Notes: generated by a model from the sequence alone, not told the origin. DNA of 64,000 nucleotides from Actinomycetota bacterium (GCA_003162055.1 PMNA01000021.1:9342-73341), one strand, 5' to 3'. Numbered from the stretch's first letter, positions 39,662-49,406 are shown. Numbers and translations are program-made.

Positions 39662-41865
39662 GCCCGCCTTCGAGAAAGAAGCGGGTGAGCCCGGCGAGCC
39701 GCGCGCGAACCAGTGACGAGTACGCCGATATGCGCCGCCGTCAGCGGCGCCATCGAGCCCGGCTGGAGCGCCGCCACCACACCAAGAAGATGATCCTCGG
39801 CGTTGTCGGCGCCGCTGCTCTGCTGCTGGGAATCGGCGGCGTCACCGGCGGAGCGATCGTCTTCACCAACTGCAGCCTCTCGTCGCTGAAGCCGGTGACG
39901 ATGGGCGAGAATTCCTTTGTCTACGCGGCCGACGGCTCGCTTCTCGGCTCGATCCAGACGGCGCAAAACCGGCAGGTAGTGCAGTGGAACGAGATCTCAG
40001 GTTGGATGCCGAAGGCCGTGGTGGCGATCGAGGACAGGCGTTTCTACCATCACGGAGGAGTCGATTACGTCGGCATCGTTCGCGCCGCCATCGCCGATCT
40101 CCGTGCTCGTAAGACCGTCCAGGGCGCGTCGACAATCACCCAGCAGCTGGCTCGTAACCTCTACATCTCTAATCACGAGCGAACCATCAGTCGCAAGCTG
40201 AAGGAGGTCTGCCTGGCCCGCAAGCTCGATCAGGCCTGGTCGAAGCAGGACATCCTGACGGCCTATATGAACCAGGTCTTCTACGGCGCGAACGCCTACG
40301 GCGTCGAGGCGGCGGCGGAGACCTACTTTTCCGAGCACGCCAGCCAGTTGACGTTGGTGCAAGCGGCGCTTCTCGCCGGCCTGCCCCAGGCGCCGAGTAG
40401 CTACGACCCGTTCTACAACAAGCCCGCCGCGCTCACGCGCCGAAACGAAGTGCTGAAGGCGATGCTCGACAACAACGACATCAACCACGCGCAGTACGAG
40501 AAGGCCGTCGCTGCGCCGATCCGTCTCAAGTCCGGGAAGATCTACAAGAACATCCGCGAGCCGTATTTCTTCGACTATGTCACCGATCAACTGGTCGATC
40601 AATACGGCGCCGCGACGGTGCGCTCCGGAGGCCTTCACGTCTACACGACGATCAATCCGCGCATGCAGCGGTTGGCCAGGAAGGCGATCCGCGACAACCT
40701 CTATTACAGAACAGACCCCGCCTCGGCCGTCATCGCCATCGATCCGCGAACAGGTGCCATCAAGGCGATGACCGGGGTCATCCCGGGTAAGGCGAACAAC
40801 CAGTTCAACCTCGCCTCTCAGGCCAAGCGCCAGCCCGGATCGACTTTCAAGACCATCGTTCTCGCCTCGGCAATTTCACAGGGCATGGACCCGTACTCGA
40901 CCTACTACACCTCGGCACCCTTTACCTACCAGCCCGATCCGAGCCTCCCGCCCTGGTCGGTGCACACGTACAGCAACACCTACGCCGGCACGATCTCGGT
41001 GGCGAGCGCGACGTGGCAGTCCGACAACACCGTCTTTGCTCAGCTGACCCTCGATACAGGCCCGCAGAACGTCGCCGACATGGCCTATAAGCTCGGCATT
41101 CGCCAGACGAAGCTCGACGTGGTGCCAGCGATGGGACTTGGTAGCGACGCTGTCTCGCCGCTCGAGATGGCCAGCGCCTACGCCACGATCGCGGCGGGCG
41201 GAATGTACTCCGAGCCGCTGGCGATAACGAAGGTCGTACTGCCCGACGGCAAGGTGGATCACAGCGCCGGCTGGGGCAAGCCGAAGCGCGAGCGGGTGAT
41301 CCCGGATTGGGTTGCCTACGAGGTGACCAAGGTGCTCGAGACGAATATGACCAGCGGCACCGCCGTGGGTGCTTACTTCGGCCGAATCGCGGCGGGAAAG
41401 ACAGGTACGACCGAGGACCACGCCGACGGCTGGCTTTGCGGCTATACGCCACAGCTCGCGACGGCTGTTTGGGTCGGTTACCCGGACGCAGAGAGAGGCG
41501 TATACGTGCACGGAGTCGCACTCGCCGGAGGCAACATCCCGGCCTCGATCTGGCATGACTTCATGTCACCGGCGATGGCGAGCATGCCGGAGCGCGATTT
41601 TGCAGCCCCCAAGACAGCGGCAAGGTTCACTCCCTGGACCAAGGGGAGCTACGGCTACCTCGGCTCAACGACTACCTACCCGTCCACGACAACGAGTGCG
41701 ACGACAACGAGTGCGACAACGACGCGGGCGACAACGACGCGGGCGACAACGCATGCAACGACCACGAAGACGACCGCGCCGCCTGTCACTACGACCGCGC
41801 CGCCTGTCACTACGACCGCGCCGCCTGTCACTACGACCGCGCCGCCTGTCACGACGGGCCACTGA
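39658..41865 (+). CDS. Class A penicillin-binding protein (transglycosylase/transpeptidase)
   Basis: A 735-residue bifunctional peptidoglycan synthase. After a basic cytoplasmic tail and one membrane anchor (about residues 45-70), the GT51 domain has AIEDRRFYHHGGVD and GASTITQQLARN. The transpeptidase domain has the SxxK motif in QPGSTFKTIV, SDN in WQSDNTV and KTGTTEDHAD. The last about 65 residues are Thr/Pro-rich, ending in four TAPPVTT repeats, and are probably an unstructured wall-spanning tail. TTG start at 39658 (TTGA overlap). Confidence 0.92.
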   Translation: MSPPSRKKRVSPASRARTSDEYADMRRRQRRHRARLERRHHTKKMILGVVGAAALLLGIGGVTGGAIVFTNCSLSSLKPVTMGENSFVYAADGSLLGSIQTAQNRQVVQWNEISGWMPKAVVAIEDRRFYHHGGVDYVGIVRAAIADLRARKTVQGASTITQQLARNLYISNHERTISRKLKEVCLARKLDQAWSKQDILTAYMNQVFYGANAYGVEAAAETYFSEHASQLTLVQAALLAGLPQAPSSYDPFYNKPAALTRRNEVLKAMLDNNDINHAQYEKAVAAPIRLKSGKIYKNIREPYFFDYVTDQLVDQYGAATVRSGGLHVYTTINPRMQRLARKAIRDNLYYRTDPASAVIAIDPRTGAIKAMTGVIPGKANNQFNLASQAKRQPGSTFKTIVLASAISQGMDPYSTYYTSAPFTYQPDPSLPPWSVHTYSNTYAGTISVASATWQSDNTVFAQLTLDTGPQNVADMAYKLGIRQTKLDVVPAMGLGSDAVSPLEMASAYATIAAGGMYSEPLAITKVVLPDGKVDHSAGWGKPKRERVIPDWVAYEVTKVLETNMTSGTAVGAYFGRIAAGKTGTTEDHADGWLCGYTPQLATAVWVGYPDAERGVYVHGVALAGGNIPASIWHDFMSPAMASMPERDFAAPKTAARFTPWTKGSYGYLGSTTTYPSTTTSATTTSATTTRATTTRATTHATTTKTTAPPVTTTAPPVTTTAPPVTTTAPPVTTGH
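41770..41853 (+). repeat. Four 21-bp coding repeats (TAPPVTT)
   Basis: Four contiguous, near-identical 21-bp units at the 3' end of the class A PBP gene encode TAPPVTT. In-frame slippage could vary the tail length. Confidence 0.88.
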
Positions 41866-41908
41866 GCAGTCAGTCGCTGTGGACGCGCCGTTCCGTCCGC
41901 GCGCCGCT

Positions 41909-43771
41909 TCAGTGCTTTGTCAGCGCGCTGAGGCGATGTGCGAGCCGCTGCGGGAGCAGCAACGTCGGGCGCTCGCTCGCGGCCGGGTAGGGCGCGTAGC
42001 GGCCGACGCTGAGAGCAGCAAGTTGCGCGGCGGCAGCGGCGAGAACAGTTGCGACGATCAAGAACCGTAACTTGAGGAAGCCGACGGCCGCGAGCGCCGC
42101 CACGTACCAGAACACGCTCAAACCGAGATGTAGGCGCACCGCCAGCTCCCAGAAGATGAGGAGAGGCCCGAGCAGGCCGGTGAAGAGCAGTGCCAGAGGA
42201 GCCCAGGGGCGATGATGGCGTATCTGGGGCATCCAGATCCAGACGTGGAGCGGCGGAATCAGAAAGAGAAGCGCGTAGCTGTTGAACCAGGCGACGGCGA
42301 GCGAGACACCTGCGACTGTAAGTAGCGCGAAGGCGTAGCCCGCCAGTTCCTGCTCCGGGCTGGTCTTCTTGCGCGGTAGTAGGCGATCGCGGGATATCAA
42401 CCAGGCGACGAAGGTGATGAAGGCGAAGGCGACAAACGCCCCCAGCGGAACAGAGGTGGCCGCGGAAATATCGGGCGACAGCGGTCGACCCGCCCCTCCG
42501 GGCCAGAATCCGACCAGGGCGAAGAACCAGAAGAACGCCAGGAGGGAGAACCAGAAACCCAGCCGGCGGATGAAACTGCGTAGCGCGGGCCGAAGCTCGA
42601 TCGCGCGCCGGCGACAGCGCGCGAACAGATCGACAATGGCCACCAGGGCGGGAATGAGCAAGGAGATGAGCAGAAACTGGATCGCCCAGCCGTGAACGAA
42701 GCGCCCGCCCAGGTAGATGTACGAGGCACCGCTGACGCGAGGCTCCGGGGCGCCCTGGTCGAGTGCGGCCAGCAGTTGCTCTGTGGCTAGCCCGATCTGG
42801 GTCAGGTGCGCTTTCGTGGTCCTGTTGGTCTCGATCTGTTCAACCGTGTCGGTGAGCGGGTTGGGATACCTGTCGCCGGCGGTAGTAAGTGTCACAGCCG
42901 GAATGTCTCGTGCGACAAAAGGCGCCTGCTCGTAGAGGCTGAACGGGAAGGCCAGGTCGAGCAACTGATCGAGGGGGCTCGTGTGCGTGACGACGGCGTT
43001 GGGCTGGTCGCTGAGGATTTGGCTCGCGGTTGCGACCAGGACGGGCGGAGGCAAGCTGGTTGTGTCACCGTTGAAGATGACGCGCGGCTTGCCGGTTCCG
43101 GCAATCGAGTCGAGAACTATCACTGCGGCGATGCGATGCTCGGCGCTGTGAAGTTTGGCGAAGCGCGCAGCTCCGATCGCGCCAAACGCCCCACCGTCGG
43201 TGGACAGAAAAACGAGCGTGTGTGCCGGTTTGGGCGGCGATACGTTGTTTTGTTGGTGTTGGTAGGCACGAGCCAGCTCGAGCATCGCCGCCGTACCGGA
43301 GGCGTTGTCATTGGGCCCTGGCCCCAGTCCGCTGTTGTCGCGGTGAGCCAGGATGACGATCTCCGTCGCGGAACGGCCGCGAACGGTTGCGCTGACGTTG
43401 CTCAAACCGACCTTGCCGAGGCCGGGAATACGAGCTTCGAACTGATCGACCTTCGTATTTAGCCCGAGCCCCCCGAACTGATCCACGATCCAGTTGCGAA
43501 GCGCTTCGCTGCTCGCCGAGCCAGGACTTCGATCGGGGTTATTGGGGGCAAGCTCGTCGTCCATGGTCTGAACAACCGCGTCACGATCAAAACTGGAAGT
43601 CAGGGACGGCACTGCGAGCGTTTGCTGCCGAGCGACGCTGAAGGCGACGATCAGGACAGGGATCACCACGATGAACCAGGCGCCGCGATAGATTCGCGCG
43701 CTGAGCGGCCGTTCGAGCGAACCGGGTCGCGGTCTCGCCGGCCGTGGTCTGGGCCGCGTTGGGACTCTCAC
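41909..43771 (-). CDS. M28-like membrane protein with degenerate metallopeptidase site
   Basis: A 620-residue protein. One hydrophobic segment near residues 30-48 is followed by an M28-type peptidase fold (about 60-330) and about seven C-terminal membrane segments (about 350-600). The first zinc ligands appear intact (ILAHRDN, GPNDNASGTAAMLELA). Where active M28 enzymes have a Glu-Glu pair this has STDGGAFGAIGA, and the last His ligand position reads RYPNPLTDT. It may therefore bind metal poorly or be a pseudo-enzyme. It is convergent with the class A PBP gene. Confidence 0.75.
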   Translation of the reverse strand: MRVPTRPRPRPARPRPGSLERPLSARIYRGAWFIVVIPVLIVAFSVARQQTLAVPSLTSSFDRDAVVQTMDDELAPNNPDRSPGSASSEALRNWIVDQFGGLGLNTKVDQFEARIPGLGKVGLSNVSATVRGRSATEIVILAHRDNSGLGPGPNDNASGTAAMLELARAYQHQQNNVSPPKPAHTLVFLSTDGGAFGAIGAARFAKLHSAEHRIAAVIVLDSIAGTGKPRVIFNGDTTSLPPPVLVATASQILSDQPNAVVTHTSPLDQLLDLAFPFSLYEQAPFVARDIPAVTLTTAGDRYPNPLTDTVEQIETNRTTKAHLTQIGLATEQLLAALDQGAPEPRVSGASYIYLGGRFVHGWAIQFLLISLLIPALVAIVDLFARCRRRAIELRPALRSFIRRLGFWFSLLAFFWFFALVGFWPGGAGRPLSPDISAATSVPLGAFVAFAFITFVAWLISRDRLLPRKKTSPEQELAGYAFALLTVAGVSLAVAWFNSYALLFLIPPLHVWIWMPQIRHHRPWAPLALLFTGLLGPLLIFWELAVRLHLGLSVFWYVAALAAVGFLKLRFLIVATVLAAAAAQLAALSVGRYAPYPAASERPTLLLPQRLAHRLSALTKH

Positions 43772-43807
43772 CGTGTGGTTATAGTAGGGATCAGGCTGGG
43801 ACTAGGC

Positions 43808-44503
43808 ATGCAGGACTCTCCCACGATCCTTCTCGTCGATGACGAGGACGCGATCCAGAAACTACTCACTTTCCCGCTGCAAAAAGACGGGTATCGCGTC
43901 GTCGAAGCGCGGGATGGCGAGGTCGCTCTCCGTCGCTTCGACGAAGAGGCCATCGATCTAGTAGTTCTCGATCTCGCGCTGCCGAAGCTGGACGGCCTGG
44001 AGGTCTGCCGCCGCCTGCGCGCGCGCAGCGCAGTCCCGATCATCATGTTGACTGCTCGCGACGAGGAGATCGACAAGGTGGTCGGCCTCGAGATCGGAGC
44101 CGACGATTACATCACCAAGCCCTTTTCGATCCGCGAGTTCCGCAGCCGGGTGCGCGCGCTACTCAGGCGAGCTTCCCTGACGCCGCTCGCGAGCTCCAGC
44201 GCAGCGATCGAGATCGGTCCGCTTCGTATTCATCCCGCGCGGCGGCAGGTTGAGGTGGAGGGCGAGAGCAAAGAGCTGACCTATGTGGAGTTCGAACTGG
44301 TGCGCTTTCTCGCCGAGCAGCCGGGGCGCGTCTTCTCCAGATTCGATCTGCTCGAAAAGATCTGGGGCAGTTCGCAATTTAGGGATCCGAGGACGGTGGA
44401 CGTGCACGTGCGCCACCTACGCGAGAAGCTCGAGCGAGATGCGAGCAAGCCCGAGCTGATTCTCACTGTTCGCGGAGTGGGCTACCGCCTGCGGGAGCCA
44501 TGA
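43808..44503 (+). CDS. OmpR/PhoB-family response regulator
   Basis: A 231-residue regulator. The receiver has the acidic pocket DDED, phospho-accepting Asp in LVVLDLALPKLDG and Lys in DYITKPFS. The winged-helix domain has LTYVEFELVRFLAEQ and the recognition helix DPRTVDVHVRHLREKL. ATG 43808 is chosen for the normal receiver start. It is followed by its kinase with an ATGA overlap. The regulated genes are unknown. Confidence 0.9.
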   Translation: MQDSPTILLVDDEDAIQKLLTFPLQKDGYRVVEARDGEVALRRFDEEAIDLVVLDLALPKLDGLEVCRRLRARSAVPIIMLTARDEEIDKVVGLEIGADDYITKPFSIREFRSRVRALLRRASLTPLASSSAAIEIGPLRIHPARRQVEVEGESKELTYVEFELVRFLAEQPGRVFSRFDLLEKIWGSSQFRDPRTVDVHVRHLREKLERDASKPELILTVRGVGYRLREP

Positions 44504-45894
44504 AAGCGCTCAGGAATGTAAGCGGTCAGCTGATCACGGCGCTGGTCGTGCTCGTTCTCGTCGCGCTTGCGACGAGTTATCTAGTCGTCGTCCCGACGCT
44601 CGATCACCAGCTCGTCTCGAACAGATTGGACGGGTTACAACGCGCGGCTGAGGGAATCGCCGTGGGCGCCACCAGCGATGACAGGTTCTCTTTCCAGACC
44701 CGAGTCGAGAACAGCGCCTCGGCGCTCAATGCGCGGATAATCGTGTTTTCGACTGTGGGGCCGCCGCTCAAGCTGTTGGTGTACGCCGACTCACGACTCG
44801 CCAACTCGGGCGCGATCGTGTCTGACCCGATCGCCCTCAAAGCCGCCAAGAACGGGCGAGTAGCACGCGGAACCGTGCATCGAGATGGCGCCAATCTCGC
44901 CGAGGTGGCGGTACCGATTACCGGATCGCCTTATCTCGTGCTCCTCTCGGGCTCGCTCCGCGAAGCGAAACAAAGCGTGGCGGCAGTACGAAAGCAACTC
45001 TTGATCGCAGCGATTCCCTCTCTGTTGATCGCGCTCCTGATCGGCGTTCTGGGCGCTCGCCGGCTCACATCGCGCATCCACCGCCTCGAGCGTGGCGCCG
45101 ACAGGATTGCCGCGGGCTCGCTGGAGCAGCCGATCGAGGCCGAAGGCGACGACGAGGTCGGGCAGCTCGCGCGCAGTTTCGAGCGCATGCGTCAGCGCCT
45201 GGCGCAGTTGGATGAGGCGCGCCGCGAGTTCATTGCCAACGCCTCACATGAGCTCAGAACGCCGATCTTCGCTCTTTCCGGCTCGCTGGAGCTCCTCAGC
45301 GAAGAGGAGATGGACGAAGCAAACAGGCAGGAGTTCCTGGAGACGATGCGCGCCCAGGTGGATCGTCTCAACAGGTTGGCGACGGCCCTGCTCGACCTCT
45401 CGCGTCTCGACGCCGACAAGATCGACCTGGCTCGCGAGCCGCTGGCTCTGACGCCTCTGGTGGAATCGCTGAAGCGAGAGTTCGAAGCCGCAGCCGAGCT
45501 CTCCGAGCATCCGCTCTCGACCTCCAACGACGCCGAGACGATCGCCGAGGCCGACGAGCAGCGAACACTCCAGATCGGCCGGATACTGCTCGAGAATGCG
45601 CTTGTCCACACGCCTCGCGGCATCTCGGTCTCGATCGGCACGGAGCAGGAGGACGGCCGTTCGCTATTGATCGTCGAGGATGGTGGTCAGGGTATTCCCG
45701 TCGACCAGCAAGAACGGATCTTCGAGCGCTTCTACCGCCTGGAGGGAGAGAAGTCCTCGGGTAGCGGCCTGGGCCTGGCGATTGCGCGCGAATGGGCGCG
45801 GCGGATGAACGGTGATCTAGCAGTAGATTCGCGACTTGGAGCAACGCGGTTCGTTCTCTCGCTACCGCTGGCGAAAAACGAAGAGGATGACTGA
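44500..45894 (+). CDS. Sensor histidine kinase, membrane-bound
   Basis: A 464-residue kinase with two membrane segments (about residues 11-32 and 165-185) around an extracytoplasmic sensor domain. It then has a HAMP linker (RLTSRIHRLERGADRIAAG), HisKA with His in ANASHELRTPIFAL and a HATPase domain (N box ILLENALVHTP, G1 EDGGQGIP, G2 GSGLGLAIAREW). It forms a pair with the upstream regulator. The signal is not evident. Confidence 0.9.
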   Translation: MKALRNVSGQLITALVVLVLVALATSYLVVVPTLDHQLVSNRLDGLQRAAEGIAVGATSDDRFSFQTRVENSASALNARIIVFSTVGPPLKLLVYADSRLANSGAIVSDPIALKAAKNGRVARGTVHRDGANLAEVAVPITGSPYLVLLSGSLREAKQSVAAVRKQLLIAAIPSLLIALLIGVLGARRLTSRIHRLERGADRIAAGSLEQPIEAEGDDEVGQLARSFERMRQRLAQLDEARREFIANASHELRTPIFALSGSLELLSEEEMDEANRQEFLETMRAQVDRLNRLATALLDLSRLDADKIDLAREPLALTPLVESLKREFEAAAELSEHPLSTSNDAETIAEADEQRTLQIGRILLENALVHTPRGISVSIGTEQEDGRSLLIVEDGGQGIPVDQQERIFERFYRLEGEKSSGSGLGLAIAREWARRMNGDLAVDSRLGATRFVLSLPLAKNEEDD

Positions 45895-45901
45895 GCTAAC
45901 A

Positions 45902-45921
45902 CCGTTTCCACGTGGAAACGG
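45902..45921. promoter_or_regulatory. Perfect 20-bp palindrome, parS-like or terminator stem
   Basis: CCGTTTCCACGTGGAAACGG is a perfect palindrome 7 bp after the kinase stop. Its centre TTCCACGTGGAA resembles the centre TTTCACGTGAAA of the parS consensus, with one change per arm. It could also fold as an 8-bp hairpin with an ACGT loop. The rest of the 207-bp gap to 46101 holds no gene that I can see. Confidence 0.4.
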
Positions 45922-46101
45922 CGCGCGAGGAAATATCGAAGGCCGGCCATAGCGGCGTCCTGTGCCGGCGAGAGCCCTTCTCCATGGCCTCGCCAGACAG
46001 CTGAAGGCATGAATGCCGTGCGGCGAGGGAATACACTTCCCGCGTTTGTCGTATCCTGAGACTAGATTCGTTCGGGATCGGAAAGCGGTGCGGAATCTGC
46101 G

Positions 46102-46512
46102 ATGAGCTCGGAAAGCGCAATCATCAACCTCACAATCCCGGCGAAGGCCGAGTACATCACGCTCGGGCGCTTGGCTCTGACGGCTCTGGCACGCGTACGA
46201 GAACTCCCGGAAGAGACCCTGGCCGATCTCAAGCTGGCATTGACCGAGGCTTGCTCGAACTCGGTTCGACACGCCTACGCCTCCGGCGAGGGGACAGTTG
46301 AGATTCTCTACGAGCTCCAACCCGACCGCCTGATCGTCGAGGTCTGCGACCAGGGACGCGGCTTCGTGCCGCCGAGCGGCCTCGAAGAGATCGACTTCGG
46401 TGAAGGAGGGCTCGGGATCGCGATCATTCGCGCGATCGTCGACGACCTCGAGATCAGCGAGAAGATGGGCGGCGGATCACGTCTGCGATTCGTAAAAAGA
46501 CTCGACTCCTAA
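46102..46512 (+). CDS. RsbW/SpoIIAB-type anti-sigma factor kinase
   Basis: A 136-residue HATPase domain of the anti-sigma type. The N box is ALTEACSNSVRHAY, the G1 box VCDQGRGFVPP and the G2 region GEGGLGIAIIRAI. These proteins hold a sigma factor inactive and phosphorylate an anti-anti-sigma partner. Neither partner is encoded next to it. It precedes two trehalose genes by 53 bp, which suggests a stress link. Confidence 0.85.
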   Translation: MSSESAIINLTIPAKAEYITLGRLALTALARVRELPEETLADLKLALTEACSNSVRHAYASGEGTVEILYELQPDRLIVEVCDQGRGFVPPSGLEEIDFGEGGLGIAIIRAIVDDLEISEKMGGGSRLRFVKRLDS

Positions 46513-46565
46513 GAGAAGTCCGCCCGGGCGAACGACGGAAGTCTCGGAGCACGCGCTCCGGGACG

Positions 46566-47846
46566 ATGTTGCAGCTCGTGAACACGGGGCACAAGTCGCT
46601 TGCCGACTACGCTTCGCTTGCCCCGCGCGGCCTGATGGAGGAGATTAAGCGCCTGGTCGAGCCGATCCGCGGTCTGCGTGTACTGCACCTGTCGGCGACT
46701 GCGTTCGGCGGAGGCGTCGCCGAGATTCTGTACACGCTCGTTCCGATCATGCGCGACGCCGGGCTCGAGGCCGAATGGCGAATCATCCAGGGCCAGGAGG
46801 AGTTCTTCAACGTTACGAAGGCCGTCCACAATGCGCTTCAAGGCGATCGCCGCGGCCTTACGGAAGAGGATCGCGAGATCTTCCGTCGCTACAACCAGCT
46901 TAACGCAGCGCAAATCGACGACTCGGACTACGACGTGATCATCGTCCACGATCCGCAGCCGGTAGGCGTGATCGACCACTTCTCCTCCTCGAAGGCGAAG
47001 TGGGTCTGGCGCTTCCACATCGATATGTCGGAGCCGAACCCCGAGGTGCTCGATTTTCTGGCTCCGTCGATATCGCAATACGACGCGATGATCTTCCACC
47101 TCGCGCAGTACGTTCCCGCGCGGGCCGGGCTACCACCAGCGTTTATCTGGCCGCCGGCGATCGATCCGCTGGCGCCGAAGAACATGGCTCTGTCGTACGA
47201 GGACGCCGCCTACATTCTCGATCAGTTTGGAATCGACGTGGAGCGCCCGCTTCTTACGCAGGTCTCCCGCTTCGACCCCTGGAAGGATCCGCTTGGCGTG
47301 ATCGACGCCTACCGGATGGTCAAGCGTGAGTTCCCGGAGATTCAGTTGGCCCTCGTCGGATCGATGGCACACGACGACCCCGAGGGCTGGGAGTACTACA
47401 ACAAGACCGTTGCCTATGCGGGCGACGACCCCGATATCTACATCCTCTCGAATCTGAACAACGTTGGCTCGGTGGAAGTGAACGCCTTCCAGGTCTACTC
47501 CGCCGTCGTGATTCAGAAGTCGATCCGCGAGGGCTTCGGTTTGACGGTCTCGGAAGCGCTCTGGAAAGGAAGGCCGACCGTGGCCGGACGTGTGGGCGGC
47601 ATAGTGACTCAGATTCGCGACGGTGAGACCGGCCGCCTGGTGTCCTCGCCGGAGGAATGCGCGGAGGCTTGTCTCGAAGCCTTGCGCGACCCAGAGATGG
47701 CCCGTAGGCGTGCATTACTCGGAAAGGAAGACGTGAGGCACAAGTTCCTCACCCCGCGCCTTCTCCGCGACTGGCTCGTGCTCTTCAACCACCTGCTCGG
47801 GCACGACACCGGTGGCGCCGAGAACGAGTTGATCGCCCACATCTGA
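46566..47846 (+). CDS. treT: Trehalose glycosyltransferring synthase-like GT4 glycosyltransferase
   Basis: A 426-residue GT-B enzyme. LHLSATAFGGGVAEILYTLVP near the N-terminus is typical of TreT, which makes trehalose from NDP-glucose and glucose. The donor site has SREGFGLTVSEALWKGRP-like sequence (KSIREGFGLTVSEALWKGRP) with the conserved Glu residues. The specificity is inferred from overall similarity; a phosphorylase-type relative is possible. It is followed by a GT20 enzyme 48 bp away. Confidence 0.8.
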   Translation: MLQLVNTGHKSLADYASLAPRGLMEEIKRLVEPIRGLRVLHLSATAFGGGVAEILYTLVPIMRDAGLEAEWRIIQGQEEFFNVTKAVHNALQGDRRGLTEEDREIFRRYNQLNAAQIDDSDYDVIIVHDPQPVGVIDHFSSSKAKWVWRFHIDMSEPNPEVLDFLAPSISQYDAMIFHLAQYVPARAGLPPAFIWPPAIDPLAPKNMALSYEDAAYILDQFGIDVERPLLTQVSRFDPWKDPLGVIDAYRMVKREFPEIQLALVGSMAHDDPEGWEYYNKTVAYAGDDPDIYILSNLNNVGSVEVNAFQVYSAVVIQKSIREGFGLTVSEALWKGRPTVAGRVGGIVTQIRDGETGRLVSSPEECAEACLEALRDPEMARRRALLGKEDVRHKFLTPRLLRDWLVLFNHLLGHDTGGAENELIAHI

Positions 47847-47894
47847 CGATAAAAGAGACCTGGTGCGAAAGCCGAGCGAGTAGGCTTCTGCTGC

Positions 47895-49406
47895 GTGAGC
47901 AAGCGGCGAGAGATCATCATCGTCTCGAACCGGGGTCCGGTCACCTTTCAACGCGGGCCCGAGCAGGCTCGCGAGGCAAAACGCGGAGGTGGCGGCCTCG
48001 TAACGGCGCTCGGGAGCCTGGCCCTGCATCACGACGTGACCTGGATCGCCAGCGCGATGAGCGATGTCGATCGGGAGATTGCCGAGGAGAGCGGGGGCCG
48101 GGCGGTCGAGGATCGCCTCGAGAACGGTGCCGATTATCGTCTGCGCCTGCTGGCGCACGAGCGCTCGGCCTACGACAAGTACTACAACGTCGTAGCCAAT
48201 CCGACGCTCTGGTTCGCTCAGCACAGTCTCTGGGATCTGATTCGGGAGCCGGACTACGAGCGAAGCAAGCTACTGGAGGCCTGGAGAGACGGATATGCGC
48301 CGATCAACGCGGCTTTCGCCGAAGCGGCGATCGAGGAACTGTCGAGGCGGCCGGAGGCGATCGTCTTCTTCAACGATTACCACCTCTATCTGGCGCCGCG
48401 GATGGTGCGGGCGCAGGCCCCAGAAGCCGCTCTGCTCCATTTCGTGCACATCCCCTGGCCGCCGCTCAGCTGCTGGCACGTCCTGCCCGGGGAGATCAGC
48501 GCCGCCATCCACGACGGGCTGCTGGCGAACGACGTGATCGGCTTTCACACCACGCGCTGGCGCGGCAACTTCATCCATTCGGCGGAGTCGATAGCGAACG
48601 CCGAGCGCGTCCCGGGCAAGATCGCGCTCTCCTACGCTGGAGCGACGACCTGTTTGAGCGCTCGAGCTATCTCGATCGATCCGCGCGAGCTGGAGAAGCT
48701 GGCCGAGGACCCGAGGGTCCAGGAGCACGAGCGCCACATCGTCGAGACAAGACCGGAGTTCCTGGTCGTGCGCGTCGATCGCACCGACCCTTCCAAGAAC
48801 ATCGTGAGAGGCTTTCGTGCCTACGAGCTCTTCCTTGAGCGTCACCACGATTTTCACAAGCGCGTCTCGATGCTCTCCTGCCTCGATCCCTCGCGCCTGG
48901 ACATCCCCGAATACGAGGACTACCTAGAGGCGATTCAGCTCGAGGCGCTGCGCATCAACGAGCGCTTCCAGCAGCCCGGCTGGATTCCAATCGATCTGCA
49001 GATCGAAGACGACGTATATCAGTCGATCGCCGCCTATAAGCAGTACGACGCCTTATTCGTGAATGCCGTCTCCGACGGGCTGAACCTGGTGGCCAAGGAG
49101 GCTCCGCTGGCGAACGAGCGAGACGGCGTGCTCATTCTTTCCGAGAACACCGGAGCGCACGAGGAGCTCGGTACCTTCTCGCTGACGATCGATCCCTTCG
49201 ACATCGGCTCTCAGGCAGATGCGATCTACGAAGCTCTGACGCTGCCGGCGGGCGTGCGGCAGCACTGGATTGAGGGCATTCGCGCCTGGGTTCGCGAGCA
49301 CGACCTGCCCTGGTGGATCGACGGGTTGCTACACGATCTAGGCGGTTGTCTGGCGAGCAGAGCCCGGTTGGGTGATACCGCGACAAAGCCGGAAGACGGC
49401 GTATGA
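47895..49406 (+). CDS. otsA: Trehalose-6-phosphate synthase family (GT20) glycosyltransferase
   Basis: A 503-residue GT20 protein. SNRGPVTF near the N-terminus, FNDYHLYLAPRMVR, LHFVHIPWP, VIGFHTTRWRGNF, VRVDRTDPSKN (the donor-binding Arg-x-Asp...Lys) and NAVSDGLNLVAKE are all characteristic. It would form trehalose-6-phosphate from NDP-glucose and glucose-6-phosphate. No OtsB phosphatase domain or gene is present, so the product may be different or the phosphatase encoded elsewhere. GTG start; ATGA overlap with the prenyltransferase gene. Confidence 0.82.
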   Translation: MSKRREIIIVSNRGPVTFQRGPEQAREAKRGGGGLVTALGSLALHHDVTWIASAMSDVDREIAEESGGRAVEDRLENGADYRLRLLAHERSAYDKYYNVVANPTLWFAQHSLWDLIREPDYERSKLLEAWRDGYAPINAAFAEAAIEELSRRPEAIVFFNDYHLYLAPRMVRAQAPEAALLHFVHIPWPPLSCWHVLPGEISAAIHDGLLANDVIGFHTTRWRGNFIHSAESIANAERVPGKIALSYAGATTCLSARAISIDPRELEKLAEDPRVQEHERHIVETRPEFLVVRVDRTDPSKNIVRGFRAYELFLERHHDFHKRVSMLSCLDPSRLDIPEYEDYLEAIQLEALRINERFQQPGWIPIDLQIEDDVYQSIAAYKQYDALFVNAVSDGLNLVAKEAPLANERDGVLILSENTGAHEELGTFSLTIDPFDIGSQADAIYEALTLPAGVRQHWIEGIRAWVREHDLPWWIDGLLHDLGGCLASRARLGDTATKPEDGV

